A stretch of 64,000 nt of DNA from Kribbella voronezhensis (GTDB taxonomy: Bacteria > Actinomycetota > Actinomycetes > Propionibacteriales > Kribbellaceae): assembly GCF_004365175.1 (NCBI RefSeq), contig NZ_SOCE01000003.1:248001-312000 (forward strand), given 5' to 3'. Within the stretch, counting starts at the first letter, position 1; each line of letters opens with the position of its first letter. Shown piece by piece: positions 20,212 to 28,252 of this stretch. A model generated the notes under the pieces. The model saw nothing but the letters and a program-made list of their open reading frames with translations, was not told the origin of the DNA and made no database searches. A program made the translations under genes and the position numbers.

Positions 20212-22218
20212 ATGGAAGTCCAGGTCCTGCAGCGTCCTTGCATGATGAGTGGCGAGCAAGCAGTCGCCACTCTCGATGCGCTGCACGCCGAGATCGCGCG
20301 CCTGCAGACCTACAGCCTGGAAGTCATCGCCCGCCTCGACGACACCGGCCACACCAAAACCTCCACCGGCCAAGACACCGCCCGGTTCCTCTCCACCCGC
20401 TACCGCCGCAACCTGTACGCCGTACGCCACGACCTCGCCCTGGCCAACGCCCTCCCGAAGTACCCAGCCGTCACCGCCGCCCTCCCCAACCCCTACGCCC
20501 CACCCGGCCCCAACCCCACCGTCCAATACACCGCCCCGGACGCACCTACCAAGCCAACAGACACCACCGCTACCGCAGAGCGCCTCGCTCCCGACGCAGC
20601 CGCCGAGCGCACCAACGCCACCGCTGCCGCAGAGCGCCTCGGTCCCGACGCATCCGGCGAGCACAGCAACACCGCAGCTGCAGAGCAGACCAACGCCACC
20701 GTGCCCGCGGAGTACCTCGGCCTCGGCGCAGCTACCGAGCAGACCGACGCCACCGCTGCTGCAGAGCGCCTCGGCCTTGACGCAGCTGGCGACCTCATCA
20801 ACACTGACGCGGCCGCCGAGCAGATTGCTTCCGACGCGGCCGCTGGGTGCACCGACAGTGTTGCTGCCGGTGATGGTGAAGGGGGCGACGAAGGCGGGGG
20901 TGGTCGGGTGTTGCTGCCGGTGTTGCTGCACCCGGAGCAGGCCGAGGCGATCGTGTCGGGGCTGGAAGCGATCCCGACCGCCGCCATGGTCCCGGTCGAA
21001 GATCTGCGAGTCGCCGAGGAACAACTGGTGGAAGCGGCCCGGCACCTCGCGCCGGCCGACTTGAAGCGTCTGGCGCGGCAGGCTCGCGACGTACTGGACA
21101 CCGACGGCCCCGAACCAGCCGAACAGGCCGCCGCCCGCCGCGAAGCCCTGCGTCTGGTCAACGCCGACCACGGCGTGAAGTTCTCCGGCTTCCTCGCCAA
21201 CGACAACGCCGAACTGTTCCGCTCACTGATCGAGGCCGCCGCCAAACCCCACAAGACCCCCGACGGCAAGCCCGACCCTCGACCGCGCGACAAGCGCCAC
21301 GCTGACGCCCTCACCCAGGTCCTCACCAGCGCCGCCGCAGCCGGAGACCTGCCCGCACACGGCGGAGTGAAGCCCCACATCACCGTCACCATCGACTACA
21401 CCGACCTGAAAACTGCTGGCCGTGACGCGACCGGCGACCTCCAGTTCGGCGACAGCCTGTCCGCCGCCGCGGTCCGCCGCCTCGCCTGCGACGCCGGCGT
21501 CCTCCCCGTCGTCCTCGGATCAGCCTCCGAACCCCTCGACGTCGGCCGCGAACAGCGCTACGTCACCAAAGCGATCCGCCAGGCCCTGAACCGCCGCGAC
21601 AAAGGCTGCGTCGTCTGCGGCGCGCCACCGCGCTACTGCCACGCCCACCACATCGTGCATTGGATCGACGGCGGCGCGACCTCGCTGGAAAACCTCGCAC
21701 TGTTCTGCGGCACCGACCACATCGCCGTCCACGCCGGCATCTACACCGTCACCATCATCAACGGCACCGCCCACGTCACCCGCCCCACCTGGGCCAACCC
21801 ACCCCGAAACCCACCCTCCATCCCAGGCATCACCCGCCACTTCAATCCAGCCGCCTCTCATACCGCCACCACCGCAGACGCCACAACCACGACAAGCACT
21901 ACAACCAAGTCACCCCAACCCACCGGCACCGACCAGCAGCCCGGTGCCGAAACCAACGCGCCCCAACTCACCGGCATCGACGGCGCGCCCACTGACGAAG
22001 CCACAGCGCCCCAACTCACCGGCATCGACGGCGCGCCCACTGACGAAGCCACAGCGCCCAAACTCACCGGCACAGACGGCGCGCCCTGGCCCGGCACCCC
22101 CAGCCGGACCCTCCGCCCAGCACGCGCCTTCCCCCTGTTCGGCGACCCACCGCCTCTCACCACCAGCCGCCCACCCGACTTCGACCCCTGGGCCCCCGAA
22201 ACCCTCGACACCGGATAG
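20212..22218 (+). CDS. DUF222 / HNH endonuclease domain protein (13E12-repeat family)
   Basis: A 668-residue protein. An N-terminal helical DUF222 part (residues 10-100 and about 240-450) is split by an Ala-rich insert near 116-216 built of degenerate repeats of about 20 residues containing AAERLGPDA. The HNH nuclease motif near 465-510 is complete (CVVCGAPP, HAHHIVHWIDGG, LENLALFCGTDH), so it should be catalytically able. The tail (about 545-668) is Thr/Pro-rich with 16-residue tandem repeats. The ATG 20212 is set by the promoter position. Family members are mobile, multi-copy genes in Actinobacteria; substrate and role are not established. Confidence 0.85.
   Translation: MEVQVLQRPCMMSGEQAVATLDALHAEIARLQTYSLEVIARLDDTGHTKTSTGQDTARFLSTRYRRNLYAVRHDLALANALPKYPAVTAALPNPYAPPGPNPTVQYTAPDAPTKPTDTTATAERLAPDAAAERTNATAAAERLGPDASGEHSNTAAAEQTNATVPAEYLGLGAATEQTDATAAAERLGLDAAGDLINTDAAAEQIASDAAAGCTDSVAAGDGEGGDEGGGGRVLLPVLLHPEQAEAIVSGLEAIPTAAMVPVEDLRVAEEQLVEAARHLAPADLKRLARQARDVLDTDGPEPAEQAAARREALRLVNADHGVKFSGFLANDNAELFRSLIEAAAKPHKTPDGKPDPRPRDKRHADALTQVLTSAAAAGDLPAHGGVKPHITVTIDYTDLKTAGRDATGDLQFGDSLSAAAVRRLACDAGVLPVVLGSASEPLDVGREQRYVTKAIRQALNRRDKGCVVCGAPPRYCHAHHIVHWIDGGATSLENLALFCGTDHIAVHAGIYTVTIINGTAHVTRPTWANPPRNPPSIPGITRHFNPAASHTATTADATTTTSTTTKSPQPTGTDQQPGAETNAPQLTGIDGAPTDEATAPQLTGIDGAPTDEATAPKLTGTDGAPWPGTPSRTLRPARAFPLFGDPPPLTTSRPPDFDPWAPETLDTG
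21958..22086 (+). repeat. 48-bp in-frame tandem repeat in the HNH gene tail
   Basis: Two almost identical 48-bp units (21958-22005, 22006-22053) and a third partial unit encode the 16-residue repeat APQLTGIDGAPTDEAT. A more diverged earlier copy precedes them. The unit is a multiple of three, so copy-number change keeps the frame. Confidence 0.85.
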
Positions 22219-22480
22219 CCCCGATCCGGCCACCTCGGCCGCCCGGTCATCGCGCCACTGTCCACAAGCGGAGCTCATCCAGCACCACGAGATGCATCCG
22301 CCGATCCCGCACGACCTGCGAACAGACACCCAGATCGCCAGCTCCGCGCCCATGCCGCTCGGCACCCGCCGACAGCCACGCATCCCGCGGCTGGCACCCT
22401 GCACGCAGCTACGCCTGCTGGGCTGGCGCACCGCCGACAGCTGCGCGTCCTGCCGCCAGCGACCCGCCACAGCCATGGGC

Positions 22481-22760
22481 TGAGCGGTGCGCACGCGCGC
22501 TGGCCGCGTGCAGCGCTGCCTGGGCCCCCTTTGCATCAGCTGCGTGGGACATAGATCGAGCCCCGCACCAGCGCTGCCCGATTCGGTCACCACCGCCCAC
22601 AGCTATGCGCTGCGCGGTGCGCACGCGCGCTGGCCGCGTGCAGCGCTGCCTGGGCACCCTTCGCACCAGCTGCGTGGGACCCCGCGCCAGCCCTGCCCGG
22701 TTCGGCCACCACCGCACACAGCTGTGCGCTGCGCCTGCCGGGCACCCGGCATCTCCTGCG
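22481..22760. repeat. 130-bp degenerate direct repeat downstream of the HNH gene
   Basis: The motif GGTGCGCACGCGCGCTGGCC, followed by GTGCAGCGCTGCCTGGG, recurs at a 130-bp distance (near 22486 and 22616) with a third, shortened copy near 22720. The stretch 22219-22480 between the HNH stop and these repeats holds related but more diverged sequence and no gene. No open frame here has a ribosome binding site or recognisable product. Confidence 0.7.
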
Positions 22761-22799
22761 TCGGTACCACCGTCCGCGCGGAGTCTCCGCTCTGGCGTT

Positions 22800-23593
22800 G
22801 CGGCTCGTGTGAGGGTGGGGTTGCTGGTGGTCGGTGTTTGCCGGTGCCGGGTTGTGGTGTGGTGTCGCGCGACTCCGTGGCGGCCGCGCACCCTGCGTTG
22901 GCGCTGCCGCTCGCGGGGTGCCGCCGCTCATGCGCTGCGGCTCGTGCGAGCGTGCCGGGTTGCTGGTGGTGGATGTTTGCGGTGCGAGGTTGCGATGGCG
23001 TGGTTGTCGCCGCGCAGCCTGCGTTGGTGGTGCGGGTTGGTGGTGGGCGTCTGCCGATGTGAGGTCACGGTGTTGTACGACGGTGTGGTGGCGGCCACGC
23101 AGCGTGCGTCGCAGTTGCCCGTCCGGTGGTGCCGCTGCTGCGTTGTGCTCGTGAAAGTGCGGGGGTGCGGGTTGGTGGTGGTTGGGGTTTGGCGATGTGA
23201 GGTCACGGTGTTGTACGGCGGTGTGGTGGCGGCTACGCGGCGTGCGTCGAGTCGCCCGTCCGGTGGTGCCGCTGCTGCGTTGTGCTCGTGAAAGTGCCGG
23301 GTGCTGGTGGTGGTGGGCGTTTGGCGATGTGGGGTCACGGTGTTGTACGACGGTGTGGTGGCGGCCACGCAGTGTGCATCGCAGTTGCCCGCCTGGTGCT
23401 GCCGCTGCGGCGTTGCGCTCGTGAAAGTACGGGGTGCGGGTTGGTGGTGCGCGTTTGCTGATGCGAGGTCGCGGTGTTGTACGACGGTGTGGTGGCGGCC
23501 ACGTAGCGTGCGTCGCAGTTGCCCGCCTGGTGGTGCCGCTGCTGCGTTGCGCTCGTGAAGGTGCGGGGGTGCTGATGGTGGGGTTTGCAGATG
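22800..23593. repeat. Array of about 132-bp tandem repeats, non-coding
   Basis: Four clear units start at 23061, 23199, 23331 and 23465 with GAGGTCACGGTGTTGTACGA or a close variant, and contain GGTGTGGTGGCGGC and GCTCGTGAAAGTGCGGG. They are 138, 132, 134 and about 129 bp long. Diverged and truncated units precede them from about 22800. Unit lengths are not all multiples of three and stop codons recur in each unit, so a repetitive protein is unlikely. Units abut without unique spacers, which excludes CRISPR. The following 23594-23807 shows no gene. Confidence 0.75.
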
Positions 23594-23807
23594 TCTGCGC
23601 CCGGCTGCGTCCGTTCCCGGAGGCCAGGTTCGCTGGTGCGTTCGCGGCGGGTGCGAGGGGCCGAGGGGCGGGTTGTGGGTGGGGTCGGTGACTGTGCCCG
23701 GCGTTTCCTGCGGTCGGTCTAGTCGGTGTGTTGGCGTCGTGTGCGTCGCGGGGGCTGGTCGCGACGAGGAGGGGCCTGCTGGTGGCTTCGGTTGTTGGCC
23801 TTGGGGA

Positions 23808-24293
23808 TCAAGCCGGGTGGAGGTCTCTGATCGGCAAGCCGTGGTTGGTGTGTAGGCGGGCGGCTACCAGGGAGCGGTGGCAAGCTTCTGCGTCTCGTTC
23901 GACGCAGAAGAGGGCTGTCGTTGAGGTGGGTGGGAGTTGTGTGAGTAGTGCGTCGAGGTCGAAGGGGTCGAGGATTTCGTGGGTGTAGCGGGCGGCGAAG
24001 TTCGGGGCGAGTTCGGTGCGGTTGCGTTTGCCTACGTGCTGCCGGTCGTCCTCGCGGTACTGGAGTTGGCGCAGTTCGGTTGTCGGCGCCAACTCCTTCA
24101 CGTGCCGGTATTCGATGGCCGCGTCGGCCAGCAGGCGTTGGAGCCGCGTCGAGTTCGCCCAGGAGTACTCAGGGCCCCGTACGCCGCGGCGCTGGCGGAG
24201 GTCGAGTAGCAGGCCCACGCCGGCGTCGGTGAGACTCTCGACGAACGTCGCGGCCGTGAAACCGTAGACGCCGATCGTCACCACGGAAAGCAA
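23808..24293 (-). CDS. DUF488 domain-containing protein
   Basis: A 161-residue protein with the family pattern TIGVYG near the start, DLRQRRGVRGPEYSWAN, and a C-terminal LFCVERDAEACHRSLVA, in which the Cys-His segment is the most conserved DUF488 feature. The family's biochemical function is unknown. The TTG start at 24293 has a perfect AGGAGG six bases upstream. It lies 40 bp after the RidA-like gene and may be co-transcribed with it. Confidence 0.85.
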   Translation of the reverse strand: MLSVVTIGVYGFTAATFVESLTDAGVGLLLDLRQRRGVRGPEYSWANSTRLQRLLADAAIEYRHVKELAPTTELRQLQYREDDRQHVGKRNRTELAPNFAARYTHEILDPFDLDALLTQLPPTSTTALFCVERDAEACHRSLVAARLHTNHGLPIRDLHPA

Positions 24294-24333
24294 CGGGAAC
24301 CTCCTGCCTGCGGCTCGTACCAGTTCACCACGG

Positions 24334-24729
24334 TCACGCGACGGCGGTTCCTTCGAGTTCGACCATCAGGGTCGGGATCGCCAACCGTGTCACCCCCAGC
24401 ATCGTGGTGGGCGGTGCTACGCCGGCCGCGCTCAACCGCGACGCCAGTACGCCGTAGTGCTGGAAGAGGAGATCGACGTCGGTGGTGTACACGTTGAGCC
24501 GGACGAGATTCACCAGCGACATCCCGGCCTCGGCGAGTACGGCTTCCACGTTGTCGAGGCTGAGCGACACCTGGGCCGCCATGTCGTCGGCGTACTGAGG
24601 CCGGCCGTCGCCGCTCATCGCGGTCTGCCCGGCAAGATAGAGGGTCTGGGTGTGCCCCGAGACGAGCTCGCCTTGGTGATACCCCAGCTGCGCCGACCAC
24701 TGCCACGGGTTGACCGCACTTCGTTCCAT
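24334..24729 (-). CDS. RidA family protein (YjgF/YER057c/UK114)
   Basis: A 131-residue protein related to enamine/imine deaminases. Typical features are LYLAGQTA, QVSLSLDNVEAVLAEAG and the final strand MVELEGTAVA. The usual RidA Arg is in LVRLNVYTTD-type context. ATG 24729 is chosen; GTG 24735, two codons upstream, has GGAG at better spacing (5 bp). It is divergent from the WYL regulator, which may control it. Confidence 0.85.
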   Translation of the reverse strand: MERSAVNPWQWSAQLGYHQGELVSGHTQTLYLAGQTAMSGDGRPQYADDMAAQVSLSLDNVEAVLAEAGMSLVNLVRLNVYTTDVDLLFQHYGVLASRLSAAGVAPPTTMLGVTRLAIPTLMVELEGTAVA

Positions 24730-24819
24730 CGCCACATCGGCTCCGTTCGATTCATTGAGAGAGAGTTCGTACGCCGGTCGGCTCGACCGCCGGCCTCGAC
24801 GACAACCCTGGCAATGAAT

Positions 24820-24838
24820 CACGACATCCTCTGTCGTG
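24820..24838. promoter_or_regulatory. Candidate operator between ridA-like and WYL regulator genes
   Basis: A perfect 7-bp inverted repeat (CACGACA-TCCTC-TGTCGTG) sits 20 bp before the regulator ATG in the divergent promoter region. A site of this type would suit a dimeric regulator; binding is inferred only from position. Confidence 0.45.
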
Positions 24839-24858
24839 TATTTCTGTAGAGTTCGCGC

Positions 24859-25839
24859 ATGCGCGCCGACCGGTTGGTCTCGCTGGTGTTGCTGCTTCGC
24901 CAGCGCGGCCGGCTTTCCGCGGACACCCTCGCCCGGGAGTTGGAGGTGTCCACCCGCACCGTCCTGCGCGACATCGATGCGCTGTCCGCGGCCGGCGTCC
25001 CGGTCTACGCCGAACGCGGCCGGCACGGCGGGTTCGCGTTGTTGCCCGGCTTCCGGACCGAGCTCACGGGACTGAACCACGAAGAAGCGCTCGCCCTGCT
25101 GATCGCGGGATCGCGACGCGGCGCGCAGGCGTTCGGCCTCGGATCGGCGCTCGCTTCGGCCATGCTCAAGGTGGCCGACGCGCTCCCCGAAAGCTCTCGG
25201 GACTCCGCAGCCGACGCCGTACAGCGGTTGCTCATCGACCCGGAAACCGACCTCCTCTCGCGCCGGCAGCTCACCGAAGAGGCGCCCGACGCAGTGGTGG
25301 CCGAGGTACGGCGCGCAGTACTCGCTGGACGCAAGCTGCGCATCCACTACGCGGCCCTCGGGCAAGAGCCGAAGTGGCGCACGGTGGATCCGATCGGCCT
25401 GGTCACCGTACGAGAGCAGGGCTACCTGCTGGCCGCACGAGGAGGCGAGGACCGCACGTACCGGCTGTCGCGGATCTCGGCCGCCGAGCAGCTCGACGAA
25501 ACAGCCCAACGACCGAACCAGGTCGACCTGGACCGGGCCTGGCAGGAACGCAGTGTGCGATTCCGGACCGGAGGGGATCAGGTCACAGTGCTGGCAAGAG
25601 TGCACCCGAAGCGCCGGGAGGAGCTGGTCAGCACAGCGCTGGCGGTCCTCGCCGAAGTCGAAGAGACCGACGGCTGGCTACGGATGGAGCTCACTTTCCA
25701 GGACCAGCGGCACGCCGAGTGGGCGCTCTGGCAGCTTGCCACCAACGCGGAAGCGCTGTCCCCGCAGTGGTTGCGCAGCTCTCTGCGCGACCGCGCCGCC
25801 GCGATCGCTTCCTGCTACGAGCGTCACCCTGAAAGTTGA
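24859..25839 (+). CDS. WYL-domain transcriptional regulator (HTH_11/DeoR-type)
   Basis: A 326-residue regulator. Residues 1-60 are a winged helix-turn-helix (RLSADTLARELEVSTRTVLR) and residues about 145-230 a WYL domain (LRIHYAALG, RTVDPIGLV), with a WCX-like C-terminal domain. It is a single-HTH relative of PafB/PafC, not one of that pair. ATG 24859 directly precedes the HTH. It is transcribed divergently from the RidA-like gene. Confidence 0.9.
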   Translation: MRADRLVSLVLLLRQRGRLSADTLARELEVSTRTVLRDIDALSAAGVPVYAERGRHGGFALLPGFRTELTGLNHEEALALLIAGSRRGAQAFGLGSALASAMLKVADALPESSRDSAADAVQRLLIDPETDLLSRRQLTEEAPDAVVAEVRRAVLAGRKLRIHYAALGQEPKWRTVDPIGLVTVREQGYLLAARGGEDRTYRLSRISAAEQLDETAQRPNQVDLDRAWQERSVRFRTGGDQVTVLARVHPKRREELVSTALAVLAEVEETDGWLRMELTFQDQRHAEWALWQLATNAEALSPQWLRSSLRDRAAAIASCYERHPES

Positions 25840-25887
25840 CCCGCGTTACCGGACGCGGCGTTTCGCTTTTGCCGGGAGCTGGTACTA

Positions 25888-26424
25888 GTGGAGGGTCCGG
25901 TTCGGTTTGCGTTGGAAGGGAATGTCTTGCGGCCTGGGGTTGAGGTATTGGTTCACGACACGGTGATTGTCTCCGCGGCGAGTTACCGGGAGGCACAGGA
26001 GACGGTCGGGATTCTGCGATCGTCCGGGATGGGCCGGGACAGCCTGGCCATCGTCGGCGCCGAGCTCGTCCTGACCGAGAGACCTCGTATCTCGACCGCG
26101 CGGCTCGCCGCCAAGAATGCGGGCACCGGCCTCGCTGCCGGTCTGCTGGCGGCTGTCTTCGTGACGCTGGTCGCCGACACCAATCTGAGCGGGCTCGCCG
26201 TGCTGCTCTGGGGCGCGGTGTACGGCGTACTGGTCGGCGGCCTCATCGGTCTGTTCCGCGGCCTGATCCACAATCGCCCGGATGCCGTCTTCACCGACTT
26301 GCTCCCGGCCCGCTACGAGGTCCGCGCCACAGCCGCGGACGCCTCAGTAGCCCGAGCACTCCTCGACCGGCAGAACACCAGCACACCGGAATCGCAGGAT
26401 CCAGGTCTGTCCAACGCTGCCTGA
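25888..26424 (+). CDS. Membrane protein resembling general stress protein 17M/YflT
   Basis: A 178-residue protein with an N-terminal alpha/beta segment (SYREAQETVGILRSSGM) and two closely spaced membrane helices near 80-125 (AGLLAAVFVTLVAD and VLLWGAVYGVLVGGLIG), then a hydrophilic tail. The arrangement resembles YflT-type stress proteins. GTG 25888 has GGGAG about 9 bp upstream. It ends 11 bp from the converging glucose dehydrogenase-like gene. Confidence 0.65.
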   Translation: MEGPVRFALEGNVLRPGVEVLVHDTVIVSAASYREAQETVGILRSSGMGRDSLAIVGAELVLTERPRISTARLAAKNAGTGLAAGLLAAVFVTLVADTNLSGLAVLLWGAVYGVLVGGLIGLFRGLIHNRPDAVFTDLLPARYEVRATAADASVARALLDRQNTSTPESQDPGLSNAA

Positions 26425-26435
26425 TCCGCTGGCGG

Positions 26436-27566
26436 TCACTGACTGATCGTGACTCGGAGGATGCGGTCGTCGCCGGGTTTGGGGGTGCCTCGGCCGTCGG
26501 TGTTCGAGGTGGTCAGCCACAGGGAGCCGTCGGGGGCGGCTTCGACGGTGCGCAGGCGGCCGAACTGCTTGGTGAAGAAGGCGACCGGTTCACCCGTACG
26601 CCGACCGTCGGCGACCGGGATCGCCCAGAGCCGCGCGCCGCGGAGGCCGGCCATGAAGATGTGGCCCTGAGCGAACGTAATTCCCGACGGCGACGCGTCG
26701 CTCGTGCGCCACTGGGCGATCGGGTCCACCATGCCGTCGAGCTGGCTGACGCCTTCCGCCGCCGGCCAGCCGTAGTTGGCGCCGGCGGTGATCGCGTTCA
26801 GCTCGTCCCAGGTGTCCTGACCGAACTCGGCGGCGTACAGCTGCGAACCGCCGAACGCGAGCCCCTGCACATTGCGATGGCCCTTCGAGAACCACAGCCG
26901 CCCGTCGGGGTTGCCTGGTGCCGCCTTGCCGTCGGTGGTCAGGCGCAGGATCTTGCCGCCGAGGGAGTCGTCGTTCTGCGAGTTCGGCCGATCGCTGCCG
27001 TCACCCGTCCCGGCGTACAGGAAGCCGTCCGGGCCGAACCGCAGCCGGCCGCCGTTGTGGATCGCCGACATCGGGATCCCGTCGAGGATCACCTCCGGGC
27101 TGCCGATCCGCCCGTTCTCGAACGTCAGCCGCGCGATCCGGTTGTCCTTGCCAGTGGAGTAGTAGGCGTAGACATAAGGCCTCGACGGGTACTTCGGATC
27201 AACGGCAAGCCCGAGCAACCCGCCCTCGCTCGACGAGTCGACGCCGGGCACGGTCCCCACCTCGGTGACGCGCCCACCCGCGATGCGCTTCACCTTCCCC
27301 GAGTCACGCTCACCGACCAACGCCGACCGGTCGGGCAGGAACGCCAGCCCCCACGGCACCTCGATCCCGGTGGCCACCGTCCCGGCGACGGTCAGCTTCA
27401 AGGCGCGAGGCTGCGTGGATCCGCCAGGACTCGACGGTACGTCGGTTGGCGACGCGGTGGACACGGACGGCTCCGCGTCGCCGCCGTCATCGCTGCAACC
27501 CGCCACCAAGGCGCCCGCGGCCACCAGCACCACCGCAGTACGAACCAAGCCGCTTGCCTTGAGCAC
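26436..27566 (-). CDS. PQQ-dependent sugar dehydrogenase-like lipoprotein (GSDH family)
   Basis: A 376-residue lipoprotein. The signal peptide ends in LVAGC (Cys24), followed by a Ser/Thr/Pro linker. The body is a six-bladed soluble-glucose-dehydrogenase propeller with the family patterns PWGLAFLPD, HNGGRLRFGPDG, GHRNVQGLAF and GANYGWP. It should act outside the membrane as a sugar or aldose dehydrogenase, if PQQ is available. I start it at GTG 27566, with AGGGAG six bases upstream; the frame opens at 27650 but that would put 28 basic residues before the signal peptide. Confidence 0.85.
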   Translation of the reverse strand: MLKASGLVRTAVVLVAAGALVAGCSDDGGDAEPSVSTASPTDVPSSPGGSTQPRALKLTVAGTVATGIEVPWGLAFLPDRSALVGERDSGKVKRIAGGRVTEVGTVPGVDSSSEGGLLGLAVDPKYPSRPYVYAYYSTGKDNRIARLTFENGRIGSPEVILDGIPMSAIHNGGRLRFGPDGFLYAGTGDGSDRPNSQNDDSLGGKILRLTTDGKAAPGNPDGRLWFSKGHRNVQGLAFGGSQLYAAEFGQDTWDELNAITAGANYGWPAAEGVSQLDGMVDPIAQWRTSDASPSGITFAQGHIFMAGLRGARLWAIPVADGRRTGEPVAFFTKQFGRLRTVEAAPDGSLWLTTSNTDGRGTPKPGDDRILRVTISQ

Positions 27567-27714
27567 CTTCGTCTCCCTTGATCTGCCACCTCTGCCCAAA
27601 CTAGCGGCGCCCCCCAGCCGAACGCGCTTCCCTCCGACACTCTTAACCAACCAACAGGCTCCGGGTTAGCCAATCGACTGTGCGGAGTCGGCGGTTGTTC
27701 GTACAGTCCTCCGT

Positions 27715-28218
27715 GTGAAGCCGATCAGGTTGCCGTTGCGGGAGGAGTTCGCCGCCTTGCTGACCAAGTTGGTCGCGGCGGTGGGGGAGGCGCCGGATCT
27801 TTACGCGGACTACGGCCGGTGGCAGCTGTATCGAGTGGCGGCCGCCGATGCCGGGCTCCGCGAGCTGCTGCTGAGTGTGGTCGAGGAAGAGCCGGATCGA
27901 GCGCTGGCCCGGGCTGTGGTGGTGTACATGCTCGAGCAGGTCGGCCCTGACGAGCACGCGCAGTGGATCGAGAGGCTGGGGGAAGGCGAGCGGGAGTTCG
28001 CCGAGCGGCGCAGTACGGAATGGCGGGTGTTGTTGCGGGCGCGCGAGCACGCACTGTCCCGCGACGAGGTCGAGACGAGCCTGGACGGCTGGAGCGACTG
28101 GCTGCAGTTGCGGATTCCGCCGTACGTCGAGGCCGAGGCGCGCCGCATCATCGAGGAGCGCGGCCGGACCGCCCGCATCCGTCAGCTGGCCAAGGCACCG
28201 AACGACCTGAAGAACTGA
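27715..28218 (+). CDS. Conserved hypothetical protein, mostly helical
   Basis: A 167-residue, charged, predicted all-helical protein (many Glu/Arg/Leu, no signal or membrane segment). No family recognised. It starts with GTG 27715 and ends directly before a hairpin terminator shared with the converging tmsB gene. Confidence 0.6.
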   Translation: MKPIRLPLREEFAALLTKLVAAVGEAPDLYADYGRWQLYRVAAADAGLRELLLSVVEEEPDRALARAVVVYMLEQVGPDEHAQWIERLGEGEREFAERRSTEWRVLLRAREHALSRDEVETSLDGWSDWLQLRIPPYVEAEARRIIEERGRTARIRQLAKAPNDLKN

Positions 28219-28219
28219 A

Positions 28220-28245
28220 GGCGCCGGCCCCGGAGGGCCGGCGCC
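28220..28245. terminator. Bidirectional hairpin terminator
   Basis: A perfect 11-base-pair stem (GGCGCCGGCCC / GGGCCGGCGCC) with a CGGA loop between two converging genes. No U-tract on either side. Confidence 0.65.
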
Positions 28246-28252
28246 GAAGGGT

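Noticed and set aside
22800-23593. CRISPR array
   Set aside because: Units of about 132 bp abut directly with no unique spacers, and no cas genes are present.
22605-23691. Several plus-strand frames and a minus-strand frame (22928-23368) in the repeat arrays
   Set aside because: They are generated by tandem repeats whose unit lengths are not multiples of three; none has a start signal or known domain.
24859-25839. PafB or PafC, the regulator of the damage promoters
   Set aside because: It is a lone WYL protein divergent from a RidA-like gene, away from the proteasome/Pup cluster where pafBC normally lie.
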